Shown: positions 25,393 to 33,506 of the stretch, in pieces
Layout of the letters: every line of letters begins with the position of its first letter
Numbering within the stretch: the stretch's first letter is position 1
Source of the DNA: Bradyrhizobium viridifuturi
GTDB taxonomy: Bacteria > Pseudomonadota > Alphaproteobacteria > Rhizobiales > Xanthobacteraceae
Reading direction: 5' to 3'
DNA: 64,000 bases
Assembly: GCF_001238275.1 (NCBI RefSeq)
Contig: NZ_LGTB01000028.1
Coordinates: forward strand, 1-64,000
Translations under genes and position numbers: made by a program
Notes under the pieces: generated by a model
The model's database searches: none
Seen by the model: only the letters and a program-made list of their open reading frames with translations
What the model was told of the DNA's origin: nothing

Positions 25393-26244
25393 ATGAAGGC
25401 GCTCGATGTCGAGGCGGTGCAGGCCTTTGTCCTGGTCGCCGACCTCAGCAGTTTCACCCGCGCGGCGCAGGTCATGGAGACCACACAGTCGGCGGTCAGC
25501 CTGAAGATCAGGCGGCTGGAAGACGGGCTCGGACGGCGGCTGCTGGAGCGAACGCCGCGGCTGGTCCGGCTGTCCGCCGAGGGCGCCGCCTTCCTAGGCG
25601 CGGCGCGCAACCTGGTCGCCGCGCATCAATCGGCGATCGGCTCGTTTGCAGTCGAGCATCGGCGCCTGGTCGTCGGCATCAGCCATCACATCGTCGGATC
25701 GGAGCTGGCCTCGCTGTTGAAGCGGATGAACGCCACCGATCCGGGGCTGGTGATCCAGCTGCATGTCGATACGTCACGCGCGGTGCTCGGCGCATTCGAC
25801 GACGGCAAGCTCGATGCGGCGGTCGTGCTGCGTCATGACGCCAAACGTCGCGACGGCGACGTGCTGTTCGAGGAGCCGTTCGGCTGGATGGCTGCACCCG
25901 ATTTTCATCATCGGCCTGGCGAGCCGCTGCGGCTCGCGACGCAAGCCGAGCCGTGCAGTGTGCGGGCCATGGCGGTCGAGGTCCTCGACGCTGCCGGCAT
26001 CGCCTGGACCGAGGCGTTCGTCGGTGGCGGGCTATCGACCATCGGGGCCGCGATATCAGCTGGTCTCGCGGTTGCCGCGCTGGCGCGCCGGGTGGCGCCA
26101 GCCGATACCATCGACCTCGGGCCGCGGCTCGGCCTGCCGCCATTGCCGTCGCGCGACGTCATGCTGCACTCGAAACTGTCGGACGCGCGGACACGGCAGG
26201 CGCTGCGCACCCTCGGCGCAGCCTTCGCGGCGAACGCGGCCTAG
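25393..26244 (+). CDS. LysR-family transcriptional regulator
   Basis: The 283-residue protein begins with a LysR helix-turn-helix (FVLVADLSSFTRAAQVMET then TQSAVSLKIRRLEDGLGRRL). A shortish ligand-binding domain follows, with VVGISHHIVGSELASLLKRM and a DAAVVLRHDAK segment. It is divergent from the class I aminotransferase gene, and the gap holds several ATCAT/ATGAT dyads, so it probably regulates the aminotransferase and itself. Its stop is eight bases from the convergent small exported protein gene. The effector is unknown. Confidence 0.9.
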   Translation: MKALDVEAVQAFVLVADLSSFTRAAQVMETTQSAVSLKIRRLEDGLGRRLLERTPRLVRLSAEGAAFLGAARNLVAAHQSAIGSFAVEHRRLVVGISHHIVGSELASLLKRMNATDPGLVIQLHVDTSRAVLGAFDDGKLDAAVVLRHDAKRRDGDVLFEEPFGWMAAPDFHHRPGEPLRLATQAEPCSVRAMAVEVLDAAGIAWTEAFVGGGLSTIGAAISAGLAVAALARRVAPADTIDLGPRLGLPPLPSRDVMLHSKLSDARTRQALRTLGAAFAANAA

Positions 26245-26251
26245 ACGTCCG

Positions 26252-26620
26252 TCATTCAGCCAAGCGACACCCGGCGCGCCTGAGCATGTCGCGGATGATC
26301 AGCGGCGTGGCCGGCGTCTCGGCTGCGGCGGTGGCGGGAGCAGTTGCGATCGCATCGCGGGCCTGCTGGGCGTCGAGCGTCAGCCGTCGGGTACAGGGCG
26401 GCAGGCCGCGCGCGGAATCCAGCAGCCAGCCGGCGGTTTCGCCCGACCCGGCCAGATACGCCGTCAACGTCTGGCGCGCGGTCGGATTGGTGGCGGCCTG
26501 ATCCAGCATGGCCCTGACCTGCGCCACCGAGATCTGTCCGCGCGATGTCGAAGGCTGCGCCTGCGCGGCTGTCGCCAGTAAGAGAAGAGCGCAGATGGCG
26601 TGCGCCGGACGATCGAGCAT
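26252..26620 (-). CDS. Small exported protein of unknown function
   Basis: A 122-residue protein starts MLDRPAHAICALLLLATAAQAQ, a Sec signal peptide with a cleavage site after AQA. The mature part is alanine-rich, with two cysteines (GLPPCTRRLTL and the terminal GCRLAE) that could form a periplasmic disulfide. An upstream in-frame ATG at 26641 lacks a ribosome site; AAAGG lies ahead of the chosen start. It faces the DUF2975/XRE pair across an operator-like dyad and converges on the LysR gene. I do not recognise a family with confidence; a Rap1a-like fold is a guess only. Confidence 0.65.
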   Translation of the reverse strand: MLDRPAHAICALLLLATAAQAQPSTSRGQISVAQVRAMLDQAATNPTARQTLTAYLAGSGETAGWLLDSARGLPPCTRRLTLDAQQARDAIATAPATAAAETPATPLIIRDMLRRAGCRLAE

Positions 26621-26641
26621 GAGGTGGACCTTTCGAGGCAT

Positions 26642-26689
26642 GTTGACTTGCAGATATTAATTATTGTAAAACAATAATATCAGGTCAAC
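26642..26689. promoter_or_regulatory. Nested palindrome and promoter-like sequence at a divergent gene pair
   Basis: ATTATTGT (26660-26667) and ACAATAAT (26671-26678) form a perfect inverted repeat with spacer AAA. An outer pair, GTTGAC (26642-26647) and GTCAAC (26684-26689), surrounds it. TTGACT at 26643-26648 could serve as a -35 element. The stretch is very AT-rich for this genome and sits between the exported-protein gene and the DUF2975/XRE operon, so it is a likely site for the XRE regulator. Confidence 0.55.
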
Positions 26690-26705
26690 GGTCCCGAGGT
26701 CGAGC

Positions 26706-27281
26706 ATGTCTGTGTCCCTCTCGTCAGAACTTTCCCGGTCGACACGGCCGGCCCGGCTCGCGCGCATCAGCGCGATCAGCCGCCTGCTTGCCTATGCCTG
26801 CACCGGCATCTCGTTCGTGCTCGCCGTGGGATTGCTGGCCTATTGGCTGGCGAGCCCGGATGAGGCGATCCTGCGCGATGCGGGGCTGACCGGCATTGCG
26901 TTCCATCCGATCGGCTGGCTGGTCCGCCTGATCGCTCTCGTGGTCTCGGCGCTGCCGCTGGCCGGTCTGATCTGGGGACTGTCGCGGGTGCGGCGCTGCT
27001 TCAATTCGTTCGCGGCGGGACGCTTCTTCACGGCGGATAATGTCGCGGGGTTGCGCGACCTCGCGATTGCGATGCTGGCCTCGACCGTGATGAAGCCGCT
27101 GATCGGCGCGTTGCTCTCGATCCTGCTGAGCTGGCAGACCTACGCGGTGGGGAAGTCCGTCGTCATCGCATTCGGCTCCGACACGCTGCTGGCGCTGTTG
27201 TTCGCGGGTCTGGTCGCGGTCACGGCCTGGGTGATGGCTGAAGCCAATGCGATCGCCGACGAGCACGCGCAATTCGTCTGA
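26706..27281 (+). CDS. DUF2975 family membrane protein
   Basis: A 191-residue protein has four membrane helices: about 25-50, 75-100, 120-145 and 160-180. It has the DUF2975 layout, including a conserved RVRRCFNSFAAGRFFTADNVAGLRDLA stretch before the third helix. The ATG at 26706 has a GAGG site. The small XRE regulator gene starts ten bases after its stop. DUF2975 proteins are routinely paired with YozG-type XRE regulators; a membrane protein that modulates the regulator is plausible but unproven. A strong dyad lies just upstream. Confidence 0.85.
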   Translation: MSVSLSSELSRSTRPARLARISAISRLLAYACTGISFVLAVGLLAYWLASPDEAILRDAGLTGIAFHPIGWLVRLIALVVSALPLAGLIWGLSRVRRCFNSFAAGRFFTADNVAGLRDLAIAMLASTVMKPLIGALLSILLSWQTYAVGKSVVIAFGSDTLLALLFAGLVAVTAWVMAEANAIADEHAQFV

Positions 27282-27291
27282 GGCGGTTGCG

Positions 27292-27510
27292 ATGCCGATC
27301 CGGGTCCGCCTCAACGTGATGCTCGCCGAGCGCAACGTGAAATCGAAGGAGCTTGCTGAATATGTCGGGATCACCGAGGCCAATCTGTCCCTGCTCAAGC
27401 AGGGCAAGGTGAAGGGCGTCCGGTTCGACACGCTGGAGCGGATCTGCACCTATCTGAAGTGCCAGCCCGGCGACCTCCTGCGCCATGAAGACGACGATGC
27501 GTCAGCCTGA
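27292..27510 (+). CDS. XRE-family (YozG-like) helix-turn-helix regulator
   Basis: A 72-residue single-domain regulator carries the helix-turn-helix VKSKELAEYVGITEANLSLL followed by the typical VRFDTLERICTYLKCQPGDLL. This is the short YozG/XRE type that accompanies DUF2975 proteins. It begins ten bases after the DUF2975 stop and is surely in the same operon. The dyad at 26642-26689 upstream of the pair is the obvious candidate operator, implying autoregulation and possibly control of the divergent exported protein. Confidence 0.88.
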   Translation: MPIRVRLNVMLAERNVKSKELAEYVGITEANLSLLKQGKVKGVRFDTLERICTYLKCQPGDLLRHEDDDASA

Positions 27511-27578
27511 CGCGGCGATCCGTTACCCAAGCATTAACTTTCGCGCGCTACCTAAGGTCGAACTTGGGAGTACCGCGT

Positions 27579-27767
27579 ATGGACACGATGAGCATGGTCA
27601 GCAGCATCCTCTCGATGCAGCAGGGCAATCTGCAGGGTGAGATCGCGACCCGCGTGACCAAGCAGAACCTCGACGCGGAAAAGTTCGCGGTTCAGACCCT
27701 GCTCGGCAGCCCCTCTACCGCGAATCTGGCGCCCGGCGTCGGCGGCAACCTCAACGCCGTCGCCTGA
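27579..27767 (+). CDS. YjfB-family putative motility protein
   Basis: This 62-residue protein has the YjfB pattern: MDTMSMVSSILSMQQGNLQGE followed by a short helix containing VTKQNLDAEKFAVQTLL and a Gly/Asn tail. Family members are small proteins linked to motility genes in Bacillus and found singly in rhizobia; the role is not established. GGGAG lies ahead of the ATG at 27579. An upstream in-frame GTG (27564) is less likely. Its stop abuts the convergent tlpA stop directly. Confidence 0.8.
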   Translation: MDTMSMVSSILSMQQGNLQGEIATRVTKQNLDAEKFAVQTLLGSPSTANLAPGVGGNLNAVA

Positions 27768-28460
27768 TCAGAAGCCGGCCGCGGCAGGCTGTAGAGCCGC
27801 CTTCACCAGCTTGATCGCATCGTCGCTCGCCCATTCGGCGGGGCCGGCGATATTGGCGATTTCGCAGCCCTTGCCGTCGACCAGCACCGAGGTCGGCATG
27901 CCCAGCGCCTTGCCTATGTTCTTAAGGTCCTGGAATACCTTGGCTTTCTGGTCGCTGAAATAGCCGAGATTGGTCAGATTGGCCTCTTTCAGGAAGTTTT
28001 TCGGCTTGTCCGGGTCGCGGGTGTCGATGTTGATCGCGACCACCTCGAAATCCTTGCCGCCGAGCTTGGTCTGCAGGCTGTCGAGCGCCGGCATTTCCTT
28101 GCGGCAGGGCACGCACCAGGTCGCCCACAGATTGACCAGCACGGTCTTGCCGCGCCAGTCCGACAGCTTCTTGGGCTGGCCGTTGGCGTCCTCGAAGGCG
28201 AGATCGGGCAGCCTCAAGGGGGTGGTCGCCATGGTCAGCGCCGCGACCTCGCCATGGGCCAGCGGGGCGATCTTCTTGGCCAGGTCCACCGCGCTGTTGC
28301 AGGCGACGTCGCCGCCCGCCGGATGCCTGAGGCCGGAGACCCCGACATAGCCGAGCACGGCTCCGACCAGCACGGCGCCGATCACCAGCGGGATGCGCCA
28401 TTTGGCCGTCGGCTTGGCGGTCGGTTCGGACGGGGTCGTCTCGGGCATATCGTTTGTCAT
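27768..28460 (-). CDS. tlpA: TlpA, membrane-anchored thioredoxin-like protein
   Basis: The 230-residue protein has one N-terminal membrane anchor (about residues 23-43) and a periplasmic thioredoxin-like domain with the active site WATWCVPCR (Cys116, Cys119). The conserved structural cysteines are also present: DVACNSAVDL at about 54 and GKGCEIA near the end. It closely follows Bradyrhizobium TlpA, a periplasmic reductase needed for cytochrome aa3 maturation by supplying electrons to the copper-handling proteins ScoI and CoxB. It is divergent from argH, as in other Bradyrhizobium genomes. Start choices are 28460 or the internal ATG four codons later. Confidence 0.93.
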   Translation of the reverse strand: MTNDMPETTPSEPTAKPTAKWRIPLVIGAVLVGAVLGYVGVSGLRHPAGGDVACNSAVDLAKKIAPLAHGEVAALTMATTPLRLPDLAFEDANGQPKKLSDWRGKTVLVNLWATWCVPCRKEMPALDSLQTKLGGKDFEVVAINIDTRDPDKPKNFLKEANLTNLGYFSDQKAKVFQDLKNIGKALGMPTSVLVDGKGCEIANIAGPAEWASDDAIKLVKAALQPAAAGF

Positions 28461-28576
28461 CCTGGGTCAGATATGGCTATGCAGTGCCGGGAATACGTTG
28501 GGAACCGCCATGCTGTTTCGCCGCCACGGCCAATGAAACAGCACGGCCTGAAATACAAATTCGTGAGCGAGATGTC

Positions 28577-29974
28577 ATGAGCAACAAGATGTGGGGCGGC
28601 CGGTTCTCGGAGCGTCCTGACGCGATCATGGAGGAAATCAACGTCTCCATCGACGTCGACCGGCACCTCTATGCCCAGGACATTGCCGCGTCCAAGGCCC
28701 ACGCCGCGATGCTCGCCGCGCAAGGCATCATCACGTCAGCTGATGCGAAAAATATCGGTAAAGGTCTAGACACGATTTTGTCAGAAATCGGCAAGGGCGA
28801 TTTCGACTTCAAGCGCGCGCTCGAGGACATCCATATGAATGTCGAGTCGCGGCTGTCCGAGCTGATCGGGCCCGCGGCGGGCCGGCTGCATACCGCGCGC
28901 TCGCGCAACGACCAGGTCGCGACCGATTTCCGGCTCTATGTCCGCGATACCATCGACGAGGCAAACGCGGCGCTGGCTGCGTTCCAGCAGGCGCTGGTCA
29001 CCCGCGCGCTGGAGCATGCCGGAACGGTGATGCCGGGCTTCACCCATCTGCAGACCGCGCAGCCGGTGACCTTCGGCCATCACCTGCTGGCCTATGTCGA
29101 GATGGCCGGCCGCGACCGTGGCCGCTTCACCGATGCGCGCAAGCGGCTGAACGAATCGCCGCTCGGCGCCGCGGCGCTCGCCGGCACCTCCTTTCCGATC
29201 GACCGCGCCGCGACGGCGAAGGCACTCGGCTTCGACCGGCCGATGGCCAACTCGCTCGACGCGGTATCGGACCGCGATTTCGTGCTCGAGACGCTGTCGG
29301 CGGCCGCGATCTGCGCGGTTCACATGTCGCGCTTCGCCGAGGAGATCGTGATCTGGACCTCGCCCCTGGTCGGTCTGGTCAAGCTCAGCGACAAGTTCAC
29401 GACCGGCTCGTCGATCATGCCGCAGAAGCGCAATCCGGATGCGGCGGAACTCGTGCGCGCCAAGACCGGCCGCGTGATCGGCGCGCTCACCGCGCTCCTG
29501 ATCGTGATGAAGGGCCTACCGCTCGCCTATCAAAAGGACATGCAGGAGGACAAGCAGGGCGCGATGGAGGCGTTCGAGGCGCTGTCGCTCGCGATCCGCG
29601 CCATGACCGGCATGGTCGAGGATCTGGTGCCTGATGAGGCGAAGATGAAGGCTGCGGCCGGCGAGGGCTACGCCACCGCCACCGACCTTGCCGACTGGCT
29701 GGTGCGCAGCCTGAAAATGCCGTTCCGCGATGCCCACCACGTTACCGGGCGGATCGTCGGCCTGGCCTCCAGCAAGGGCGTGGCACTGCACGAGCTGCCG
29801 CTTGCGGCCATGCAGGAGGTCGAACCGAAGATCACCGCCGACGCGCTCAAGGTGCTCAGCGTCGAATCCTCGGTGAAGAGCCGGACCTCGTTTGGCGGCA
29901 CGGCGCCGAAGAATGTGATGGCGCAGGCCAAGGCCTGGGCCAAGCGGCTGGAAAAAGAGCGAAAATTGGGCTGA
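28577..29974 (+). CDS. argH: Argininosuccinate lyase
   Basis: The 465-residue protein starts MSNKMWGGRFSERPD. It has the fumarase-superfamily motifs: HMNVESRL, HTARSRNDQVATD, GFTHLQTAQPVTFGHH, and the signature GSSIMPQKRNPD with the catalytic serine. It splits argininosuccinate into arginine and fumarate. The ATG at 28577 is taken over the longer open frame because it gives the family N-terminus. lptM and lysA follow on the same strand, a conserved order in this group. Confidence 0.96.
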   Translation: MSNKMWGGRFSERPDAIMEEINVSIDVDRHLYAQDIAASKAHAAMLAAQGIITSADAKNIGKGLDTILSEIGKGDFDFKRALEDIHMNVESRLSELIGPAAGRLHTARSRNDQVATDFRLYVRDTIDEANAALAAFQQALVTRALEHAGTVMPGFTHLQTAQPVTFGHHLLAYVEMAGRDRGRFTDARKRLNESPLGAAALAGTSFPIDRAATAKALGFDRPMANSLDAVSDRDFVLETLSAAAICAVHMSRFAEEIVIWTSPLVGLVKLSDKFTTGSSIMPQKRNPDAAELVRAKTGRVIGALTALLIVMKGLPLAYQKDMQEDKQGAMEAFEALSLAIRAMTGMVEDLVPDEAKMKAAAGEGYATATDLADWLVRSLKMPFRDAHHVTGRIVGLASSKGVALHELPLAAMQEVEPKITADALKVLSVESSVKSRTSFGGTAPKNVMAQAKAWAKRLEKERKLG

Positions 29975-30066
29975 ACCGCAAAATTTGGTCGTGATTTCTC
30001 AGGCCACCGCCTCTCGCCAGAGCACGCCAATGTTTGTATGGTGCCGCCCGAATTGGGGAATTCGTC

Positions 30067-30336
30067 GTGATTAGCAAGAACCGCCTGACCCCCTCGGGAT
30101 GGGCCATGATTGTGCTGAGCGTGTCAGCGCTCGCGCTCGGCGGCTGCGGCCGCAAGGGACCGCTTGACCTGCCGCCGACCGCGAACGCCGCGCCGGGCGC
30201 AGCCGCGAGCGACACCGAGAGCGAGCGGGCGGCGCAGCCCAGCGTGTTCAATCCGACCTATGGCTCGGATGCCGCGCCGGCCGCGACGCGTGGCAATAAA
30301 CGGCCCTTCGTCCTCGATCCGCTGCTCGGCAATTAA
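30067..30336 (+). CDS. lptM: LptM-type small lipoprotein
   Basis: The 89-residue protein starts at a GTG and has a lipoprotein signal peptide ending in the lipobox LALGGC, followed directly by GRKGPLDLPP. That short G-R-K-G-P-L motif right after the lipidated cysteine defines LptM (formerly YifL), an outer-membrane lipoprotein that helps the LptD/LptE translocon fold. The rest is a disordered Ala/Pro-rich tail ending FVLDPLLGN. Its place between argH and lysA is the usual one in alphaproteobacteria. The exact start is inferred from the signal peptide. Confidence 0.85.
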   Translation: MISKNRLTPSGWAMIVLSVSALALGGCGRKGPLDLPPTANAAPGAAASDTESERAAQPSVFNPTYGSDAAPAATRGNKRPFVLDPLLGN

Positions 30337-30342
30337 TATCTC

Positions 30343-30391
30343 GAGCATGATGCGGAAAAGTGCGAAGCGGTTTTCCGAAGAGATCATGCTC
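30343..30391. repeat. Palindromic repeat (GAGCATGAT / ATCATGCTC)
   Basis: GAGCATGAT at 30343-30351 and ATCATGCTC at 30383-30391 flank the core GCGGAAAAGTGCGAAGCGG, TTTTCCG. It is a copy of the dispersed family seen at 4234 and 39446 and lies between lptM and lysA. Confidence 0.7.
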
Positions 30392-30408
30392 AAACAATAA
30401 AGCGCGTC

Positions 30409-31673
30409 ATGAATCATTTCGACTATCGCAACGGCGTGCTGCATGCCGAGGCGGTCAATCTCATTGAGCTCGCGGAAGCCGTCGGCACGCCGTTCTATTG
30501 CTATTCGACGGCGACGCTGGAGCGGCACTACCGCGTCTTCACCGAGCTTTCGCCGGCGAGAAGGCGCTGGTCTGCTACGCCATGAAGGCGAACTCCAATC
30601 AGTCGGTGCTGCGCACGCTGGCCAAGCTCGGCGCCGGCGCCGATGTGGTGTCCGGCGGTGAGTTGAAGCGGGCGCTGGCGGCCGGCATTCCGCCGTCGAA
30701 GATCGTATTCTCCGGCGTCGGCAAGACCGAAAGCGAGCTGCGCGCCGCACTCGCTACCGACATTCTCTGCATCAACATCGAGTCCGAGCCGGAGCTCGAA
30801 ATGCTGTCGCGGCTGGCGGTCGAGATGAAGACCACGGCGCGGATCTCGGTGCGGGTCAATCCCGATGTCGATGCCGGCACTCACGCCAAGATTTCCACCG
30901 GCAAGTCGGAGAACAAGTTCGGCATTCCGATCGCCCGCGCCCGCGAGGTCTATGCCCGCGCGGCGAAGCTGCCGGGCATCAAGGTCACCGGCACCGACGT
31001 GCATATCGGCAGCCAGATCACCGATCTCGGTCCGCTTGAGGCGGCCTTCCGGCTGCTCGCCGAATTCGTGCAGACGCTGCGCGCCGACGGTCACGATATC
31101 TCGCATGTCGATTTCGGCGGCGGCCTTGGCATTCCCTATTACATGGACCGCGCCGCGCCGCCGGAACCCAGTGCCTATGCCGCGATGGTCAAGCGCGTCA
31201 CGCACAATCTCGGTTGCACGCTGATGTTCGAGCCGGGCCGCATGATCGTCGGCAATGCCGGCATCCTGGTTGCCCGCGTGATCCATGTGAAGCCGGGCGA
31301 TGCCAAGAACTTCGTCATCATCGACGCCGCGATGAACGATCTGATCCGGCCGACGCTGTATGAAGCGTATCACGACATCCTGCCCGTGCGGCAGCCGGCG
31401 CCTGATACGCCCACGATGGTCGCAGACGTGGTCGGCCCGGTCTGCGAGACCGGCGACTATCTTGCGCTCGACCGCGCGCTGCCGCAGCCGAAGGCCGGCG
31501 ATCTCCTCGCGATCATGACCGCGGGCGCCTATGGCGCGGTGCAGTCCGGCACCTACAACACGCGGCCGCTGGTGCCGGAGGTGCTGGTCAAGGACGACCA
31601 GTACGCCGTCGTGCGCCCGCGCATCGACGTCGATGCGCTGATCGCGATGGACAAGCCGGCGCCGTGGCTGTGA
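30409..31673 (+). CDS. lysA: Diaminopimelate decarboxylase, frameshifted
   Basis: LysA is a PLP enzyme that makes lysine from meso-diaminopimelate. It starts MNHFDYRNGVLHAE and has the PLP lysine in CYAMKANSNQS, the glycine-rich DVHIGSQI and FGGGLG motifs, EPGRMIVGNAG, and the CETGDYLA active-site motif. The frame breaks at 30546: GAGCTTTC should be GAGGCTTTC, which yields TEAFAGEKALVCY and a full protein of about 421 residues. Lysine synthesis is normally essential without supplement, so a missing base in the data is likely. It follows argH and lptM. Confidence 0.93.
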
Positions 31674-31699
31674 GGCGCTGATGGCGCCTCACTAACGGT

Positions 31700-31830
31700 G
31701 TCGTCCCGGTGAAGGCCGGGACCATAACCACCGCACCTGATTGTCATGCCGAGCTGGAGCTCCAGCTCAGCTAAACCACAAACGCCTGTGGTTATGGGTC
31801 CCGGGTCGCGCTTTGCTTGCCCGGGACGAC
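31700..31830. repeat. GTCGTCCC-type palindromic intergenic repeat
   Basis: GTCGTCCCGG at 31700-31709 and CCGGGACGAC at 31821-31830 are the outer arms; GGGACCATAACCAC and GTGGTTATGGGTCCC are the inner arms. At the centre is the perfect palindrome GAGCTGGAGCTCCAGCTC (31751-31768). A T-run at 31833-31840 follows, so the hairpin may also terminate transcription of lysA. Copies of this family lie at 32813 and 59535. Confidence 0.78.
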
Positions 31831-31848
31831 GTCTTTTTTTCACGGCGC

Positions 31849-32760
31849 TTACTTCGCGGCGTGACTACCGCCCTTGGCCCCGCCGACGATCACGCCCGCA
31901 GCCTTCTCGATCGGCTTGATCGCCGCGGTGAAATCCGACTCCGGTCCCTCGTCGCGGATGATGACCTCCCAGAGCCGGCCGACCGCTTCGGCGACTTCCA
32001 TCGACAGCCCGAGCGCGCGCATCTCCTCGACGGCAAGGCGCACGTCCTTGACCATCAACCCGGTGGCGAAGCCGAAGTCGAAGCTGCGCGGCAAGACCGA
32101 GCGCGGAAACTTGTCGCGGCTCGCGGTGTTCAGCCCCGAGCCGGCATTGATGACGTCGATCATGACTGCGGGATCGAGCCCGGACTTCACGCCCATCACG
32201 ACGGCCTCGGATGTTGCGACCATCGCGGTTGCGGACAGGAAGTTGTTGGCGAGCTTCATGGTCTGGCCGGAGCCGGGCTTGGTGCCGATGAAGAACACCT
32301 TGCCGATGACGTCGAGCGCGGATTTCACCAGCTCGAAATCGGCGCGCGGGCCCGACACCATCACCGCCAGCGTGCCCTTCTCGGCGCCTGACACGCCACC
32401 CGAAACCGGGCTGTCGATCTGCACGATGTTCTTGTTCGCCAGCAGATCGTGGATCTTCACGGCCATCCGCGAGCCGACGGTAGAGAGATCGATGAAGCGC
32501 TTGACACGCGTGCCCTCGATCACGCCGCCTGGGCCGGTCGCAACCTCGAGCGAGGCCTGCAGCGACGGCAGGCTCGCCATCACGGTCTCGACGCGGTCGG
32601 CGATGTCCTTCGGCGACGATGCCGCCGCAGCGCCGAGCGCAACCAGCCTGTCGAGCGCGTCCTTGCTGGTGTCGAACACGGTGAGCTTGTGGTCGGCCTC
32701 GATCAGCCGGCGTGCCATCGGGAAGCCCATCTTCCCGAGGCCGATGAATCCGATTTCCAT
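31849..32760 (-). CDS. 3-hydroxyisobutyrate dehydrogenase family oxidoreductase
   Basis: A 303-residue beta-hydroxyacid dehydrogenase starts MEIGFIGLGKMGFPMARR with its NAD(P)-binding loop. It contains the substrate motif DSPVSGGVSGAEKGTL at about 117-132 and the catalytic-lysine region GSGQTMKLANNFL at about 165-177. Candidate reactions are oxidation of 3-hydroxyisobutyrate or reduction of tartronate semialdehyde. The frame runs open further upstream through a repeat, but the ATG at 32758-32760 is the natural start. The small carboxymuconolactone decarboxylase-type gene lies upstream on the same strand beyond a repeat. Confidence 0.9.
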   Translation of the reverse strand: MEIGFIGLGKMGFPMARRLIEADHKLTVFDTSKDALDRLVALGAAAASSPKDIADRVETVMASLPSLQASLEVATGPGGVIEGTRVKRFIDLSTVGSRMAVKIHDLLANKNIVQIDSPVSGGVSGAEKGTLAVMVSGPRADFELVKSALDVIGKVFFIGTKPGSGQTMKLANNFLSATAMVATSEAVVMGVKSGLDPAVMIDVINAGSGLNTASRDKFPRSVLPRSFDFGFATGLMVKDVRLAVEEMRALGLSMEVAEAVGRLWEVIIRDEGPESDFTAAIKPIEKAAGVIVGGAKGGSHAAK

Positions 32761-32812
32761 GGGTCGTTTCCTTTTCTTTGTTATGCGCGATGTTCCGCGC
32801 CCCACATTCAGT

Positions 32813-32934
32813 GTCGTCCCTGCGAAAGCAGGGACCCATAACCACCGCTTTTGATTGTTGTGCGAGGCTGGCGCCCCGGCATCTCTAACCACGAAGGCCT
32901 GTGGTTATGGGTCCCGGCTTTCGCCGGGACGACG
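32813..32934. repeat. GTCGTCCC-type palindromic intergenic repeat
   Basis: GTCGTCCC at 32813-32820 pairs with GGGACGAC at 32927-32934. Inner arms GGGACCCATAACCACC and GGTTATGGGTCCC are the same as in the copies at 31700 and 59535. It separates the dehydrogenase and decarboxylase genes. Confidence 0.78.
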
Positions 32935-32953
32935 ATGCGGAGGCAGCAGCGCC

Positions 32954-33334
32954 TCACGCCTTGTCGAGTTCGGCGAATACCTCGCGCGCGATGCGGAAGC
33001 TGTCGACGCCGGCCGGGATGCCGGCATAGATCGAGACCTGCATGAAGATCTCGCGGATCTCGTCGCGGGACACGCCGTTGGTCAGCGCGCCCTTGATGTG
33101 CGCCTTCAGTTCGTGCGGCCGGTTCAGGATCGAGATCATGGCGAGGTTGAGCATGCTGCGGGTCTTGCGCGGCAGCTCCTCGCGGCCCCAGACTGCGCCC
33201 CAGCAATATTCCGTGACGAGTTCCTGGAACGGCTTGTTGAAGCTGTCCGAGTTCTTCAGCGCATTGTTGACATAGGCCTCGCCGAGCACCGCCTTGCGGA
33301 TTTCGAGCCCCTTGTCGTGCGTCTTCTGGTCCAT
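32954..33334 (-). CDS. Carboxymuconolactone decarboxylase family protein
   Basis: The 126-residue protein resembles gamma-carboxymuconolactone decarboxylase (PcaC-like). Its family segments are EYCWGAVWGREELPRKTRSMLNLAM and the C-terminal EIREIFMQVSIYAGIPAG. PcaC decarboxylates 4-carboxymuconolactone in the beta-ketoadipate pathway, but no other protocatechuate genes are nearby and no peroxidase-type CxxC is present. A role beside the neighbouring hydroxyacid dehydrogenase is possible. The start is the ATG at 33332-33334. Confidence 0.85.
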   Translation of the reverse strand: MDQKTHDKGLEIRKAVLGEAYVNNALKNSDSFNKPFQELVTEYCWGAVWGREELPRKTRSMLNLAMISILNRPHELKAHIKGALTNGVSRDEIREIFMQVSIYAGIPAGVDSFRIAREVFAELDKA

Positions 33335-33506
33335 ATCGTTTCCTCGTGCGTTAAGGCGTTGGTTCGGGCCGGGAAGTTACGGGGTCGAACCGCCGCAGTC
33401 ACGCCTTCGTGTTATGCGTATTTCCCGGTGTGGGTTACGCCCCGGAACGGGTGCCTCAAAGCCGCCGCCGTGCTAGGCTGACCTGCCGGCTACCCCGGAG
33501 ATTTTA

